Below, piece by piece: positions 33,013 through 46,375 of a DNA stretch of 64,000 nt. Every line of letters starts with the position of its first letter. Position 1 is the stretch's first letter. The position numbers were made by a program, and so were the translations under genes. Origin of the DNA: Chromobotia macracanthus (lineage: Eukaryota; Chordata; Actinopteri; Cypriniformes; Botiidae). The stretch spans positions 823,501 to 887,500 of the forward strand of contig JAZGTH010000099.1 of assembly GCA_036877525.1 (NCBI GenBank), in the 5' to 3' direction. The notes under the pieces were generated by a model that was given only the letters and a program-made list of their open reading frames with translations, did no database searches and was not told the DNA's origin.

Positions 33013-35492
33013 CTGAGAGAGAGGAAGTGTGCAGAAAACAAGTGTGATGAACAATGCGTAATAAACGAGTGTGAATAAACGACAGCTGCACGTGATCAAT
33101 GTCTCATTAGCACATCAAGAGCAGAGCGCAATTCTCTGTTCGACACGCGTACAAACCCCTTTCTGTTTTTATTTTTGCTGCATCTCTTTGATGTTTTTCT
33201 TTCAGTGACCCGAGCGCTCGCTTTTGCCTGTAATGTGTGTGTGTAGAATCTCAGAAGACTACAAAGTGAAGTATGAAGTGATTTGGGGTAGGAAAAAATA
33301 GACACATTGGGCAATTTCATATTTCTCTCGTTTTCACTTACAGACAAAGACAGAAAGCCTACATTTAGTGCTAATGCAACAAAATGAGGAGCACAGAATG
33401 TGCACTAGGTGTGTAATTGATGCTTTATGTGTTTTATCATTCTTGTACTGTCACAGAGAATGATAGGAAATGTACTTTTGCTGCACGAGCCTGTCGCCTC
33501 ATAAACAGGCTGAATGAGTACTGTTTTCTGGCCAGCTTTATCCCTGTTTTTCCTCAACAGTACATAAATTCACAAAGTCAACAATGATGAATGAACCTTC
33601 ACAATGCAAGCCGCATTATATTTCATACACGTTCTATACATCTTATGTCCCTCGCATGTTCATATATTGAATATAATTATTTTATTTAGTTTACGCTATC
33701 TGTGTGGTTGCACTATTATGTTTTCACCCTGTTTGAATCACTTCAGCAGATTATCCCACCAGAATCAGTGCATTAAAATTCACAGTATCCGTCTATGTCT
33801 TATAATCAATACCAATTTGTCATCATGTTTCCTGGAACCTCACAATTTGGGGGTTCACACTGGTAATGGTGACTTTATGACTGGAATTATGATGCTGTTC
33901 ATGTGTGTTAAATTTGTAAACACATGAATTACATCAGAGCTTAAAACACAGAGTTTTAGCAAAAGACAGATCCATCAAGATCCCAGATCTAGCATCTCAT
34001 CGTCATGACGGGAGGCGGGTGGAACAATTTATTATTTATAGTATTTTTAGGTGAAGGTTATCAGTTGTGCGCTTGTAAATGTATGTTAGAAAGAGAGAGA
34101 GTGAGAGAGAACTGTAATCCAGTTTTTTTATGAAGAATGTGTCAGCTCTTACCGCCGGGCGACCGATAAGCCAGCGCTGCACTCTGGGAATCGATAACTT
34201 GCTTGTTTATTCTTTTGTTTGAATGGTTTGTGTGTGTTAACAGACAGGATGAGCCAGTGATAAGTGCTGCTTCAACACGCTGTATCATGTCAGATTAACC
34301 ACAAATACACAAAAGCATCAGTCTGATGGGCAGAATTAATGCATTACGGTAAAGCTGATATGACTTAATGAGAATGACATCATCTTTGTGAGATGCTTTA
34401 TAAAAGGTCTATGGTCACATTTATGAATAACATCAGAGTAAATCAGGGAAGTTTCATACTGTCCTCACCATACAAAACAATAACAGCTCAGTCAGTCTGA
34501 ACTTCAGATGAAACAAGACAGCTCCCGCTATAATCAACGAAGCTGTCTACACTTTCAACACTATTACATCACTGCACTGAGCGCTCGGTTTATGAACATC
34601 CCGTTGCTATCCACTTCATTTTCCCAGTCTGTCAAGCATGTAATGTTATTTACCAACGTCATACCTGTCAATTGACAATTTGGCATCTGTTGAAATCACT
34701 TCTGACTGCTTCATTGAAGCCTTCTCATGACGGCATAGACAATAAATCCAATTACAGAAATTAATATATAATCTAAAAACTAGACACGCGACTCCTGTTT
34801 TTCAGTACATTGAAAAGTAAATCATTGCCTTAATCAGTCTTTTTGCCTTTTTGTCTTTTTTCCCCAGTACAAACAAGACTAAAAACTGCAAGATAATAAC
34901 ACTTGTTTTAAGAGAATATGTTTTAAAAATAAAGTATTTAGGTTTTTTTATCCCACTGGCAAAAAGCTTCTTTTTTGAGCATACATCAAACAAAACAGTG
35001 AGATTTTGGCTTTACATTTTTTCACTGAAATAAAGAACAAAGAAAATCACTAAACAAAGAGTGTGATGTGGCATGTTTGTCTGGGAGCAGGTTATGTGGT
35101 AACATACAGATGGTTCGTATTAGCTTTGCTTCTAAATCAATAGAAATATTTGCCGATTTTGAAAGCGGTTCACAGATCCCCCTGCTGAGCCCCCACTGTG
35201 ACACCAGCAGCAGTTTAGTGGGAAAGCAGGATCAGAGAGACCTTCTGAACACATCTATTAAATGGTTTTGTGAGCAATATTATTCACATGAGCATGAGTG
35301 TGTGTAAGCGCGTGGGTCACTGCTTGGGCAATCGCTTAAACTATCCTTCACCTAGAACCCTCAAAGGTTTTAATAATTCAGCCATCTCTCATTCCTCACA
35401 CACTCACACACAGAGCCAGAAAGAAATAAACCCACAGAACAATGTACAATCAAACACCAAAGAAAAAGAAAGAGACGAGTACAGACACTTAC
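33013..35492 (-). other. celf2: celf2 intron 4
   Basis: Strong GTAAGTG donor. Contains dispersed repeat copy B. No exon recognised. Confidence 0.95.
33436..33585 (+). repeat. Dispersed repeat, copy B
   Basis: Partner of copy A in the same orientation, 2.7 kb away. Key shared words: CACAGAGAATGATAGGAAATG (in two pieces), AAACAGGCTGAATGA, CAACAGTACATAAA. Confidence 0.6.
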
Positions 35493-35541
35493 CGTTTGAT
35501 TTCTCACTGTCTGCGGGCTTCATCTGTATGGGATGGTGCAT
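35493..35541 (-). CDS. celf2: celf2 exon 4: end of RRM1, start of RRM1-RRM2 linker
   Basis: 49 nt encoding MHHPIQMKPADSEKSN plus the first base of the next codon, identical to the mammalian segment. The donor CG|GTAAGTG is strong. The acceptor is unusual: the tract just before the AG is a UG dinucleotide repeat (plus-strand AC repeat 35547-35563) instead of a C/U tract. UG repeats are the preferred CELF ligand, so this site may be directly controlled by the gene's own product. Skipping would shift the frame. Confidence 0.96.
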
Positions 35542-35546
35542 CTGAA

Positions 35547-35563
35547 ACACACACACACACACA
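35547..35563 (-). promoter_or_regulatory. UG repeat in the 3' splice site of exon 4
   Basis: The plus-strand AC repeat is (UG)8 in the pre-mRNA and ends 5 nt before the exon 4 junction, with UUCAG following. It takes the place of the polypyrimidine tract. UG repeats are the highest-affinity class of CELF ligand, so binding would compete with U2AF. Confidence 0.6.
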
Positions 35564-36849
35564 GAGGTTACATTAACACAAGCACAACACAGCACTTCAC
35601 ATTTACTACAACACGCTCATTAACGCTGACACAGGCACAGAGAAACCATCAGCCGCGCCTCTGATGTTCTGCATTATCGTGGTAATCTTGTTAATGCGGC
35701 GTCATTTTTTCGCTACATCTATTCTTCATCAACAGAATGAAGATGTACGTGTGTTCGGATGTTGATGAAGGTGATTTGTTAGCACTTTGCAGATAAAACG
35801 TTAACCGTGCTCCATATTTCTCTCGTACATTTGTTCTCAAATCTATATCCATCCTTTCTGAATACAAGGGTGTACACACGACACATTCTTACATTCTGTT
35901 ATTTTTAATTGTTGGTTCATGGGTGTGCTTTTCCTTTACAATAACTAGTTTTTTTAATTTTTAACCAAAAATGCTACAAAGTTTTTCAACATTCGCAATA
36001 ATCAGGAATAATCAGAAATCCAGACCTATATTTATTTTGGGTTTAAATATGGCTTTAAAAGCTTGAAAAACATCAGGCTGGAATTTTGTGAACTAACCTG
36101 TGTTATGGTTAACTTTTGTTTAATTTGTAAATGCAAGAATGCGTCCTGTGTGTACAACCCCGAAGACTACACTGTGTGTAGATCTACAGTTGTGCTGTAC
36201 AGTGAGTCCTGCTTTGATCTCCTGCCAGAGACCAGATCTGTCCAACACACAAACACACACAATGTGTGACATCTGTCTCTTCATTCACGTCGGCTCAAAT
36301 CGGATAGTTTCTTTCTCTCTCTCTGTAGTGTGTATGCCTCTATACGTCTGTTTGGCCGTTGCAAAGTGTGTGGATGTGTGTGGACGTGTGTGTGATCATG
36401 CTCAGCTACCTGTTTGTCATGAAATATACATGACTGCTGCCACAAATCACAGACACACATACATGCATGCACACACACACACTTGAATGCATTTAAGTCT
36501 GTGGGGTGAAAAAAGACTGACAGGTCCATAATTCTTGGGTTGGATCAAATTATAAAGACAGTCAGAAATAACTGAAGATATCGTTTACTTCATTTCAACT
36601 ATGACCTTCAACACATACACACACACTTAAGGGAACTTAAGGGTTCTGTAGACTTTGGTGTGGTCTACGACCCTGACACAGAAGTTCAGATAACAGCTCC
36701 ATTTGCAGCAGTAAACAAACACTTTCTGAAACTGGATGAAGGTCCAGTTTTGTTTGCAAGACTGGTTTACTGATGATTACATTTATTGCACACAAATATT
36801 TAATACACAAACTGTACAAAGGTTGTGGGTCTGACCAAAAAAAGTACAC

Positions 36850-36915
36850 CTTGAATGTACTTTGGATAAAAGCGTCTGCCAAATGCATAAAGGTAAATGT
36901 AGTGTAAATGTAAAA
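36850..36915 (+). mobile_element. L2/SINE-type 3' tail
   Basis: TTTGGATAAAAGCGTCTGCC followed by AAATGCATAAAGGTAAATG and TGTAAATG repeats. This is the conserved tail shared by teleost L2-like LINEs and their SINE partners. The 5' part is unclear. Confidence 0.6.
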
Positions 36916-38444
36916 TTAACACAGAGTATTTAAAACACTTAAAATGTCTTATTTGTGTCACTTTCTGTGACCAGAATTATGCAAATTCATCCTCCTTTCA
37001 GATATGTTGCTCACAAAAAGATCTTGTCCAGTGATTTAAGGACACAAACAGTATATGTTTGTGTGAAAGATCACAGCAGTTAGACAGATGGGCTCACAGT
37101 GGGGATTTTATAAGCACACACACACAGCGGCATAAATGTTAGCAATAAACTAAGTGATATGCAATAAAAAATTTGACTTTAACTGCAAGACTTTACAAAT
37201 AAGTAACTACCAGTAATGGTGCTAACAGGCCCACAAACACACAAAAAAGACGAGACCTGCTTGAAACCAATTCAGACTGTAATTAATAACATCTGTCAGA
37301 AACAAACTGTGGTTCAAATCTGTGGTTCCTCTCACCGCACTGAAGCTCAGAGGCCAGAAGACTGATTCTAGGTGAAAGAATTGGTCTCACTGTAATACTT
37401 CTATTGGAGAGGAAAGTTTTGCACTGGGACGTCATCACTTGCACATTTCTGCTTTATAGCTGTAATTATCATTACAAAAGTTCACTAATCAGATCTGAAT
37501 GAATGTTGAGAGGAAACGCACAGCACTGAAGTGATGAGAGTATTCAAAACCACATTATTGTGTAATCACATTATCTCAGAGAAGAGAAATGAGTTAATGA
37601 CGATTTAACCTGAACACAAAACAACAGATAAAACACATTTAGATGAAGCTGTCAAAAACACTAACAGTGTTGATGAAATGCAGCATTTATCTACATATTT
37701 CAACATGACACAGTGCCACACAGAGACTCAGTGAATCATTTTATATTTTGAAATTCCAAAAACAAGCGATTTCATGTTATGAACTGGACTTTGGAACTGT
37801 GCAAAGAAGAAAGTGAAAGTTTAAGAGTTTAATTATTTTGTGAATGATATAAAAACCACATATGTAGCTTTTTTAAAATATCAAAACAGCTGAGCTATTG
37901 TGTAAAAATGGGCCACGATGGGCTCAGCAAAGTTGTCCATCTTAAAACCCTGACGCAGGGGTTGTGCTTTTAAGACAGTAATAATTTTTAAAATGCATCG
38001 CAAGACCCTTTGCTTTGTAAGTCACTTAGTTGCACAGCTACGATGAATTAGTGACACCTCAACAGTGGTTGAAACAGTTGAAACAGCCTTTGATACTTTT
38101 CTGCACGCGCTCTAAGAAGTTTTAGGCTGAGCAGTTTTTTCCATATCGATTGGGGCGTCTACCCTCTATCTGACCCCAAAGAAAAAACTCCATTAATACA
38201 CACACGACAATAAAGGTCTGACGCTAAACCCATTAGAGTTCCCCTTTAATTCAAAGATCACTGTCAGACCGTCTCCCTGACCCCAAACTCCATGTTCCTC
38301 CCCAATTCATACACTTTCCTGTATTTTCCTTTATTACCTCTGAAACAGATTAAAAACTTGAAACTTGGGAAATGTCATCTGAATACGAACTTCTCCTCAT
38401 TGGCTTTTAAAGAGACGGGCATGAGCAAATAAACAAACACTCAC

Positions 38445-38527
38445 CCCAGTTAAGGTCTTTATGTTGTGCAGTGCATTCTGCGCCTCCAGGGCAGCTTTCC
38501 TTGTGTAGAATGTGACAAAACAGCACC
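38445..38527 (-). CDS. celf2: celf2 exon 3: end of RRM1
   Basis: 83 nt. The acceptor is CTCTCTGTTTTCCCAG|GGTGC and the donor ACTGGG|GTGAGTG. It encodes GCCFVTFYTRKAALEAQNA followed by LHNIKTLTG. It contains RNP1 of RRM1 (CCFVTFY) and the second helix. Human CELF2 has TLPG where this sequence has TLTG. The length is the family's usual 83 nt. It is not a multiple of three, so skipping would shift the frame. Confidence 0.97.
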
Positions 38528-39160
38528 CTGGGAAAACAGAGAGAGAGAGGTAAGCATTTTAACCATGCAATAAGCCAAGTGGATTTGATCTTTTCTTTTC
38601 GTGTCACTACCTACTGAGAGAGAAAACAATCTCACTGCTGTCACACAGATCTCTGCCAAACTACTCTGGAGAGAAGATAAGGGATGAAGAGAGAGACTGA
38701 GAGAGAAATAAAGATGGATTCCAGAACTGATCGAACAGCAGACACGGCACAGCAACTCGAGTGTGTATGTATTTTATTTAGTACTGATGTGACAAAAGCC
38801 ACAGTCAATAAGCAAATATCAGATGTTTAATACACAGCTATGTGAAACTGCATTTTTGACCGCTGAAATTTCATTGTTATTCAGTGATTAGCCAACAAAG
38901 ACTGCTCATGTGTGCTGATGTCGTGTCTTACACGGTCTCATAATAAGTACACCACAAAACACATCTGACGAAGAGAGGGGGAAGAGAGGGAGAGAGAGAC
39001 TTTTGGCAGGATAAAGTAAGGCCTTGTTCGTCTCTGGCAACAATGCAGTCCTGCCCATGGCCAAACCGATCCTCTTCCAATGTGACACACACACACACTA
39101 ACCAAACAACAGTCATACACATTGCAACTCTCAACATTCATATTACTCAACACTGACATT

Positions 39161-39222
39161 AGTGGTGGCAGAATGGTTCTGGTCCATTAACACTAAGGTT
39201 ACAAGTTCAAACCCAATTATGG
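39161..39222 (+). mobile_element. tRNA-derived SINE head fragment
   Basis: GTGGTGGCAGAATGGTTCTGG resembles an A box, and GGTTACAAGTTCAAACCC a B box, in the order and spacing of a tRNA-derived SINE promoter. It does not fold as an intact tRNA. Confidence 0.35.
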
Positions 39223-42200
39223 GTCACACAGAATCTGCAGTGTTAATGAGATCTCATATCTGACCAATCACAACTGAGCCCAGAGGAAGACCCTCCAAAC
39301 ATGAAGCATCGGTGAGACGACAAACACCTGTATAGTCTCAGCCTTCAGCCGCATGCTCATTTACACACTGTGTGGCAGGCGCTTTAATCTGATTGGCTGA
39401 CTTAATGTAATTTCCTGGAGTAGATTTTTAGCCAAGCAAAGTTTCCAAGGTTCCAGCATTCATTCTTGTAAAGATTTTAAAGAGTTTTAGACATTTGTTA
39501 GCAAATAAACAAGATATTTTTAAATACAGCTTGTATCGATTCTGGGACACGGACACATAAAACAAAGCAAACTCTGGTTGGCTGCTTTAAATGTCAAGCT
39601 GATGGACTCTTCCTGTCTAAGCAGCCAGTTTTTGGCAAGAATAAGCTGCAATGTGGAGCTTATGCCGGCTGTCAAAATCCTGGCTATGCAAGAATACACA
39701 GGAGGCAGAGACTTGTCTCAGACACACACAGACCGCCTCCATACAGGGCCTCATTCAATAAACCTTTGCATACATTTTTATTCAATTACTTGCACATATA
39801 TTTAATTAAAAGCATTCAATGCAACAGTTTATGGTGATTATATAAACAATTTAAAGAAATCTGTTCCATTTGTATCATGAATGTTTTACGATAAATTTAC
39901 AATTTATGTAAGACCAGTGATTTACACAAATCCGTTCTGCTCAGGTTTCTTTCTTCTCGCTTGGAATATGTCAACAGCCAAGAACAGTTCATGAACAACT
40001 GACAGAAATCCATCCTGCGTGTATTTCACGAACGAGTCCCTTTGTGTATAAAGAACTTCACAACATCTGCTGTGAGAAGTGCTCACAAATGTTTTGTGTA
40101 CTGAGATTTTAGTTAATACCACAAGAGCCTGAACACTCCACAGCTGCTCTGGTAATAATACTACATGAGCCCATAATACTCCACCAGTATTAAGTAACAC
40201 TTCACCAACAGAAGAACCTGGAACACACTACAAAGTTGTGTAAGACCACTGAAGATAAAGCCAAAAAGAAATGTTTATGACATGAATACTTGATGAAATA
40301 TATGAGCCATGTTTAAAACCATTATAAAACAGCCGATTCATTTCTATTAGTTTTTCTATTACCACATTTCTTCACAAATATGAAACATCCAACAGTTCGG
40401 CTAATGAAGTGTTTTACTAGGCAGAACAATTGTTATTATGATTAAGAAATTGAAACATTTATTGAATATTGTTTTTATTACTTTGCTCTTGCCACCATAT
40501 CACCAAAGTAATAAGCCACTCACGGCCCTGATGTTTCAGAGATTTTACCAGGCTGAGGGGCTTTATTGCCAGTAAACTCCCCTTTACCTGTGACAAAAAA
40601 CCCTGAAACACACAACTTACGACTTTCTGCTGTAACACATCAGCCTGTGCGTTTCTACAATACACAGCTGTCCAAAATCATAAAAAATGTTGCCTTCAAA
40701 ACAATGCACTAAAATGAAGCGGTCATCTAAGATGTGCTTGGAGGTCTTTCATTCCTGAGTCGTCAGCAAAAGCAAAGGAAATACAGGCTTGCTGGTTTTT
40801 GCCATTATCTCACTCTTTGGCTGTTGACGTGTTTAATCGTGTTGCAACACTGAAAGCTTTTGACAATCTCAGGCAGAGAGGTCAGACGCTCTCAAAGCGT
40901 TTTCTGCGGTCATATGTGACAGGACTCCTGACATGCAGCGTGAGAGACCGAGCCTCACCTGAAACGGATAAGACAGGATAAAACCGTGAGGCGTGTGACT
41001 GCCTCAAGAGCTCCACGACCGCTTGTGATCGTGCTGAGACTTGCTGATGGACAGACTCCATGATTTCAGTGCAGAATGAGTGCATGCTTACAAGAGCCAG
41101 TCTCAGCTTTGAATAACTGCTGATTTTTGGGTTTCACAATAAAAGTCAATATGAAAAGAATTGTGTTTACTTCCTTTATACAATTTCCTGTTTTTTCTGT
41201 CTTTCTTCAATGCACATTATTCCAAATAAAAGTCTGTGGTTTTCAATCTTTTGACTTCAAGGCCCCCCCCCACTGTCCACAACAATATTTGAAGTCATTT
41301 TTTATAAAATATTCTACAGCTTGGCATAACTAGAAAGATGTATATACATGATAAAAATAACCAAACACTAAGAAATATCAATATTTGCAATCATTTAAGC
41401 TTATTTTAAAGCTCGTTTTGTCTTATTTTAGATCATTTTAAGTCATCCTAAGACCCTCTTGGAATTAACTTGCTCCACTAAAATGTACTTTTGACTTTTG
41501 TTTCCGTGTGACAACAGGCTGTTTAAAGGCTGTTTTACAACTTGAGAATGTGTAGAAATTGCAGTATTTTACCTCATGACATTGTACTGAAATTCGCATG
41601 GCAAAAAAATGACATTGTTACACTTTCAAGTTAAATTTTAACACATTTATTAAGCTGCTTTTGCCATGTTGTCAGTCAGACAGACTGGCCAGTATATTCT
41701 TTAGCAGAAATTTGTCTTTGTGCTCCACAGAAAGTCAGACATACAGGTTTGAAAGGTCATGGGCTGGATTTATTTTTTGGGTGAACTACTGCTTCAGGTT
41801 TTAATCAACAGATGATGGTGATGTTTTAGTTGGGGAGAAGTGTCCTCCATTCCTGACAGGCGGAAACGTCCACTATTCACAATTCAATTCATTCCTGACA
41901 GTCCCATCCTTTTATTATTATTATTTCTGGTCAAATATCCTGTTTCACTTGAGAATTTCACATTACATCCCGTGGTATGTTATTGTAATGTCATTTCACA
42001 TTGACTTAAATCTAAAACAACCGACAATTATTTCCAGAATAAGTTTTTGATCTGTAATATGCGACAGACTGTCTAATGCCTTGCAGTTAGACTTAATACA
42101 CACGCACATCTGTTCAGAATTCATTTCAATACATTAGCATAACACGTCTGCATTTGGCCTTAGACGACACGCTGCCACAAACACACACACTTGTATCGTT

Positions 42201-43885
42201 CTGAGGCTGCACACACACAAACACATTCATTCATCTTGTGAGCATTTAGGCTTGTGTGTGTGCCTTTAAATTTCAGCCCCGGCTCTGACAAACAATTCCA
42301 GCTCTTCACCTCTGGGTGCATTTATATTCTACACCCTCATTCTGGCTTCACAAACACCAGAGAGGGCAGGCGATCTGTGAGGCCGTCTGTTCAGAAGCAC
42401 CTCTCCGCTGATGACCGGACTACGGTGGCCTGGCAGGGACATACAGCACGCAGTGTGAGACGTCCCACTTTATATCGGCACAGTGTGTGTAGCTCATAGA
42501 TGTTCCAATGAAACCACTGAGACACCAACACTACACTCTCAACACTATTCTTCAGACAAGATGCTGGTTGCTCAATACAGAACCATTCTGTGCAGATCTG
42601 GGCCTGAAAAATTGGCAATGGCCCATTAAAACTGCTGTTTCGAACCAGGAACCAATGAACTGAGTGATCTGAGAGCAGGGTAATGTCCTCTCTCTGTAAA
42701 GTTTACAAAACAACACAACATGCAAAACAAAACTAGATCGCTATGATTATACAATGGGGTGAACGCGTAAAGCGCTCACACTGTGGCATCATGGCACAAC
42801 TCTACGCAGGTTCACTCAACAGATGCTCCACCGTGCTAAAACAAATCTACTCCAGCCACTTCAATCTCCCTCTTTGTCTAAAATAACATGACTTTATTTA
42901 CAAATATCATGAGCGTGTTGATTGCTAGGATTTCTGTTCAAATATTTTAAACATATATATCAAAACCAGCAAAAACAGAACACTAAAATAAATTACTCTG
43001 GATGTATATGTTATCAAAAAATTAAGTTAGAGGTGTTTGATTTTGGTTAGGTTGGTTACTAACGTAGTCAATTAAGTTGTCATGTCAATGGATCTTGTTC
43101 TGAGAGCGGTTAATGGATCCCTTCAGCCAGCTACCAGCTCCAGCAATTTCCAGTTAAAAGGGATAAGTATGTGCTAACTTGAGTGAGATATGGAACGCGG
43201 TCTAAAATTGTGTGTGCGTTGCTTTAGGACACGTCAAATTGAGTCCTGCTAACTGGCACATTTTTCTTAATATAATCCCTCCATTAATTGGTCATTTCAA
43301 AGGTGGAAAAACTGTCCTTGTGGGAAAGGAAAAATGGAAAGCCAAATACTTTTAGAGAGAAAAACATCTTAATTGGTGGACGCCACAGGGAAAGACAGTG
43401 ACAGGGAGACAGGAAGTTAACACCCCACGACTTTATTGAAAGAGTTCTTCACCAACACTGTCTAATTTAACAGCTGGAGCTGTGAGTGGGCGACCTTTTC
43501 CTAAATGAAAATGGGCCGGAGTGCAGCTGAAGGTTGGCAGCGGCCATTATGGCGCTGCGGTTGTGTCAGAGGCCTTGATGAGGCGAGACCTAAGAGAGAC
43601 ACTCTAACTACAAACAGAAGTACAGGAGCACTCATAACCCCCGTCTGAGGGCCACTCGCACCCCTCACCGCTGACAGAGCTGCCCGGCACTCTCTGAGTG
43701 TGTGTGTTGGAGAGAAAGATCAAGATTTAAAGAGTAATGCGCCCGCACTCTACCCTGACTCATCCTCTAAAGAGAGAGAGAAAATGGAATGGGCGGCACT
43801 GTAACACGTAGATGCCATCTTCCTGTCTGAGTGTTAAACTCTGCAGATCTCCACAAAAGTGAGGCTAATGCCTACAATTTAGCTG

Positions 43886-44066
43886 TGTTTCAAAACCTAG
43901 TGAGCTGATGTTGTCTGCTGACCGTGTAGACAGCTACCCCTCCATATGAACCCTATAGGTGCCATCTTAGAAGCCTTAAAAATCTTAAAAAATCTTTTAG
44001 TACAACATTTACATTGTCAGTGATGTCTAAAATGCTGCTTGTGCAGGCAGCTCACAAGGTTTTAGA
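43886..44066. mobile_element. Fold-back MITE-like element
   Basis: The left end CAAAACCTAGTGAGCTG (43891-43907) and the right end CAGCTCACAAGGTTTTA (44048-44064) are inverted with a single mismatch in the core. The interior is about 140 bp with no coding capacity. Similar ends occur at about 49194 and 49620-49638. Family name not assigned. Confidence 0.55.
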
Positions 44067-44207
44067 AAAGAGCCATGGAAAGATGATGCAGGGCAGAAAC
44101 AGGAAGACAGGAAGTGGAGAGCAAAACAGAAAGTCAGAAGCTAAAGCTAACATGTTACATACATGTGACTCAACAAGGTGATGATAAAGGACGGACACCC
44201 TCAGTAC

Positions 44208-44404
44208 CTTTACTCTGTGGTGGGTTCTGACTGCGGTCTCGCAGTATGTTGATCTGGTAAACAGCTCCGTAAGGCTCAAACAATTCCTTTAACTCTTTCT
44301 CAGACCAGGAGCGAGGGATCTGTCCCACAAACATCTTAATGGCATCCGGATCGGGCTGGTCCGAGTGTTCCAGGGCGCCATTCATCTTCCCAGCTGTACC
44401 GTTA
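44208..44404 (-). CDS. celf2: celf2 exon 2: start of RRM1
   Basis: 197 nt. The acceptor is a CT-rich tract ending TCTCTCTGCAG|TAACGG. It encodes (S)NGTAGK followed by MNGALEHSDQPDPDAIK and the first two thirds of RRM1. RNP2 is MFVGQI, followed by PRSWSEKELKELFEPYGAVY and INILRDRSQNPPQSK. It ends AAAG|GTACTG, a donor with C at +4 and T at +5, which is weaker than consensus. The internal ATG (M36 in this model) is the start used in some CELF isoforms and could serve if an upstream exon is non-coding. Nearly identical to human CELF2 in this segment. Confidence 0.97.
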
Positions 44405-46375
44405 CTGCAGAGAGAGAGAAATCCAGTGTTATTGTGACTGTACACACATACGTTTATTCAAAAGTACATGAACGTGTAGGACGATTGTGAGCGAGGCCGA
44501 CTGGTGTCAGTGTTCACAGCGAGAACTGTTGCTGATTAAAGCAGGAAGACAGTGAGATGAGCGCTGATTAAAATCACAACAGTGTTATTACACTCAGCGT
44601 GTGTGCTGTGTACGTGTATGTGTACATGTGTGTGTTGATGTTGTGTTTGCGCTCTGAGCAGGTAAACATCTATATTAAAGAGAAAGTGTGAAGAAAGAAA
44701 GTGTTTTAAAGAATTTGCCAAGTCACAAACTTCTGACATTGGTAGACAAACACATAGCCATATGTGTTGAACTAGTGATGCTCTGCTGGTTGGGATGTTC
44801 GAGCAAACAGAGAGATGTTTTGATAGTTAAAGCTTGCGAACACAATGGCCTGTGTTACAATGACACAATTCACAGATACATTCACAGAGACATAATTATC
44901 AGATTTAAGACTTTACAGCCCAAACAGACGTTTTCACATATTTTCACAGAAGAAATAACACAAGTGCTTTAACAAAAGTCCAGTACACCTGCCGACTGTA
45001 AGTGCTTTACTGCGCGCACACAATTGTTGTTTACAAACTGAGGGACGAGTCTAAAATATTTCTTGACTGTCTTAAACGATCGATTGTACCAGAATTTAAC
45101 AAGACTGTGACATGACAAGACCGTCTAAGCTGAGAGTGTGAGACTCGTCCGTGTGACGTGACGTCCATGTTGCAGGTTCAGCGAGTTCATGAGGAATTTT
45201 GGGTGCTTGTTGCACTACCTGATAAAAGCCATCAGAACACACACACTTCCCTTTTCTCCCTGCTTACAAACAACAAAATCACATGAACCATGTCTGAACA
45301 AACTCCACAAATCAAAGACTGGAGATTTTGTTCTTTGCAAACCTGTTAGCCTTTAAATATGAAAATAAATGAAAAGCAAATGAATAAAAACTTGTTTCCT
45401 CTGTCGTAATCATTTCCTCGTGAGACTAATTATCACACAAGCATTCAGCTTGCTAGCCTACGCCTGTTTCTAGATAACTGTTCAAGTTTCTTCCCTTGGA
45501 AACAGGAATCACTCCAAGGACATATTGACATAAATGAGGTATTATTCTCTGCACAAATGAGAAACTAGTTTTCTCTGCTCAGTAAATTGGGTCAGTTCAT
45601 CAGTATCATTACACGTTTATGTTCTCTTGAGTGGTGTCACATTAGATGTTTTTTGTTCTTTTGCAATTAAAATGTGGGATATAGACATACTGTAATCTTC
45701 ACAATGCTGAAGCCCTTTACTCGCCCACCCAGACCAATTAGACAAACTAAGCCTCAAAAGCACATCATTCAGAGATCATCATGGTTGTGATGTCACCGTC
45801 ATGAGCTCATTTATATAAGACAGCCCTCATTTACGTATTAACACCTATTCGTTCTTAGCAACATGGCCCTGCCCTGCTCGACAGAGGTTAAATACAGCCA
45901 TCTTAAAGAAAAAAATAACAAACAGACTGTTTAATTCTAAGGGTAAGAGATTAAGACGGGTTAGTAGCTACTTAGTAGTAAAACTGTGATTAAATAAAAA
46001 TAATAATGTAAATGACCAATTCTCAATTCACTTACATAATAATGTAAGTGTAAAATATGTAAAACACATTTAACCAGCGCACAGATCCTGAGGCCTGGTC
46101 AGTACGCTCGCATCAACACAGTCATGTATTTATTCAGTAATGAAACTGAAATTTTCAAAAATTGTTTCCTGGATTCCACATTCAGTTTTCAGTATAAGAC
46201 GCATTTTTCCCGGATCAGAGGTGAAAACAATCCAGACAATTGGTCGACCACAAGCCTCACACTTTTTCTTACAAGCGATTGAGTGTTTGTCATTCTATTA
46301 AAAACACAACGTCTAGAGTTAAAGAGCAGTGAGATAAACAGGAAAAGGTTGAAGAGGAAGTGAAAATACACAGAC
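44405..46375 (-). other. celf2: celf2 intron 1 (from the proximal first exon)
   Basis: GTCTGT donor and CTCTCTCTGCAG acceptor. No recognisable feature inside. Confidence 0.6.

Larger units (their letters stand above)
35542..38444 (-). other. celf2: celf2 intron 3
   Basis: GTGAGTG donor and UG-repeat acceptor. Contains the L2/SINE tail at 36850. Confidence 0.95.
38528..44207 (-). other. celf2: celf2 intron 2 (5.7 kb)
   Basis: Longest intron between confirmed exons. Contains the SINE head at 39161 and the MITE-like element. The stretch 43270-43570 has little repeat character and includes GGCCATTATGGCG, a possible YY1-type site. Confidence 0.95.
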
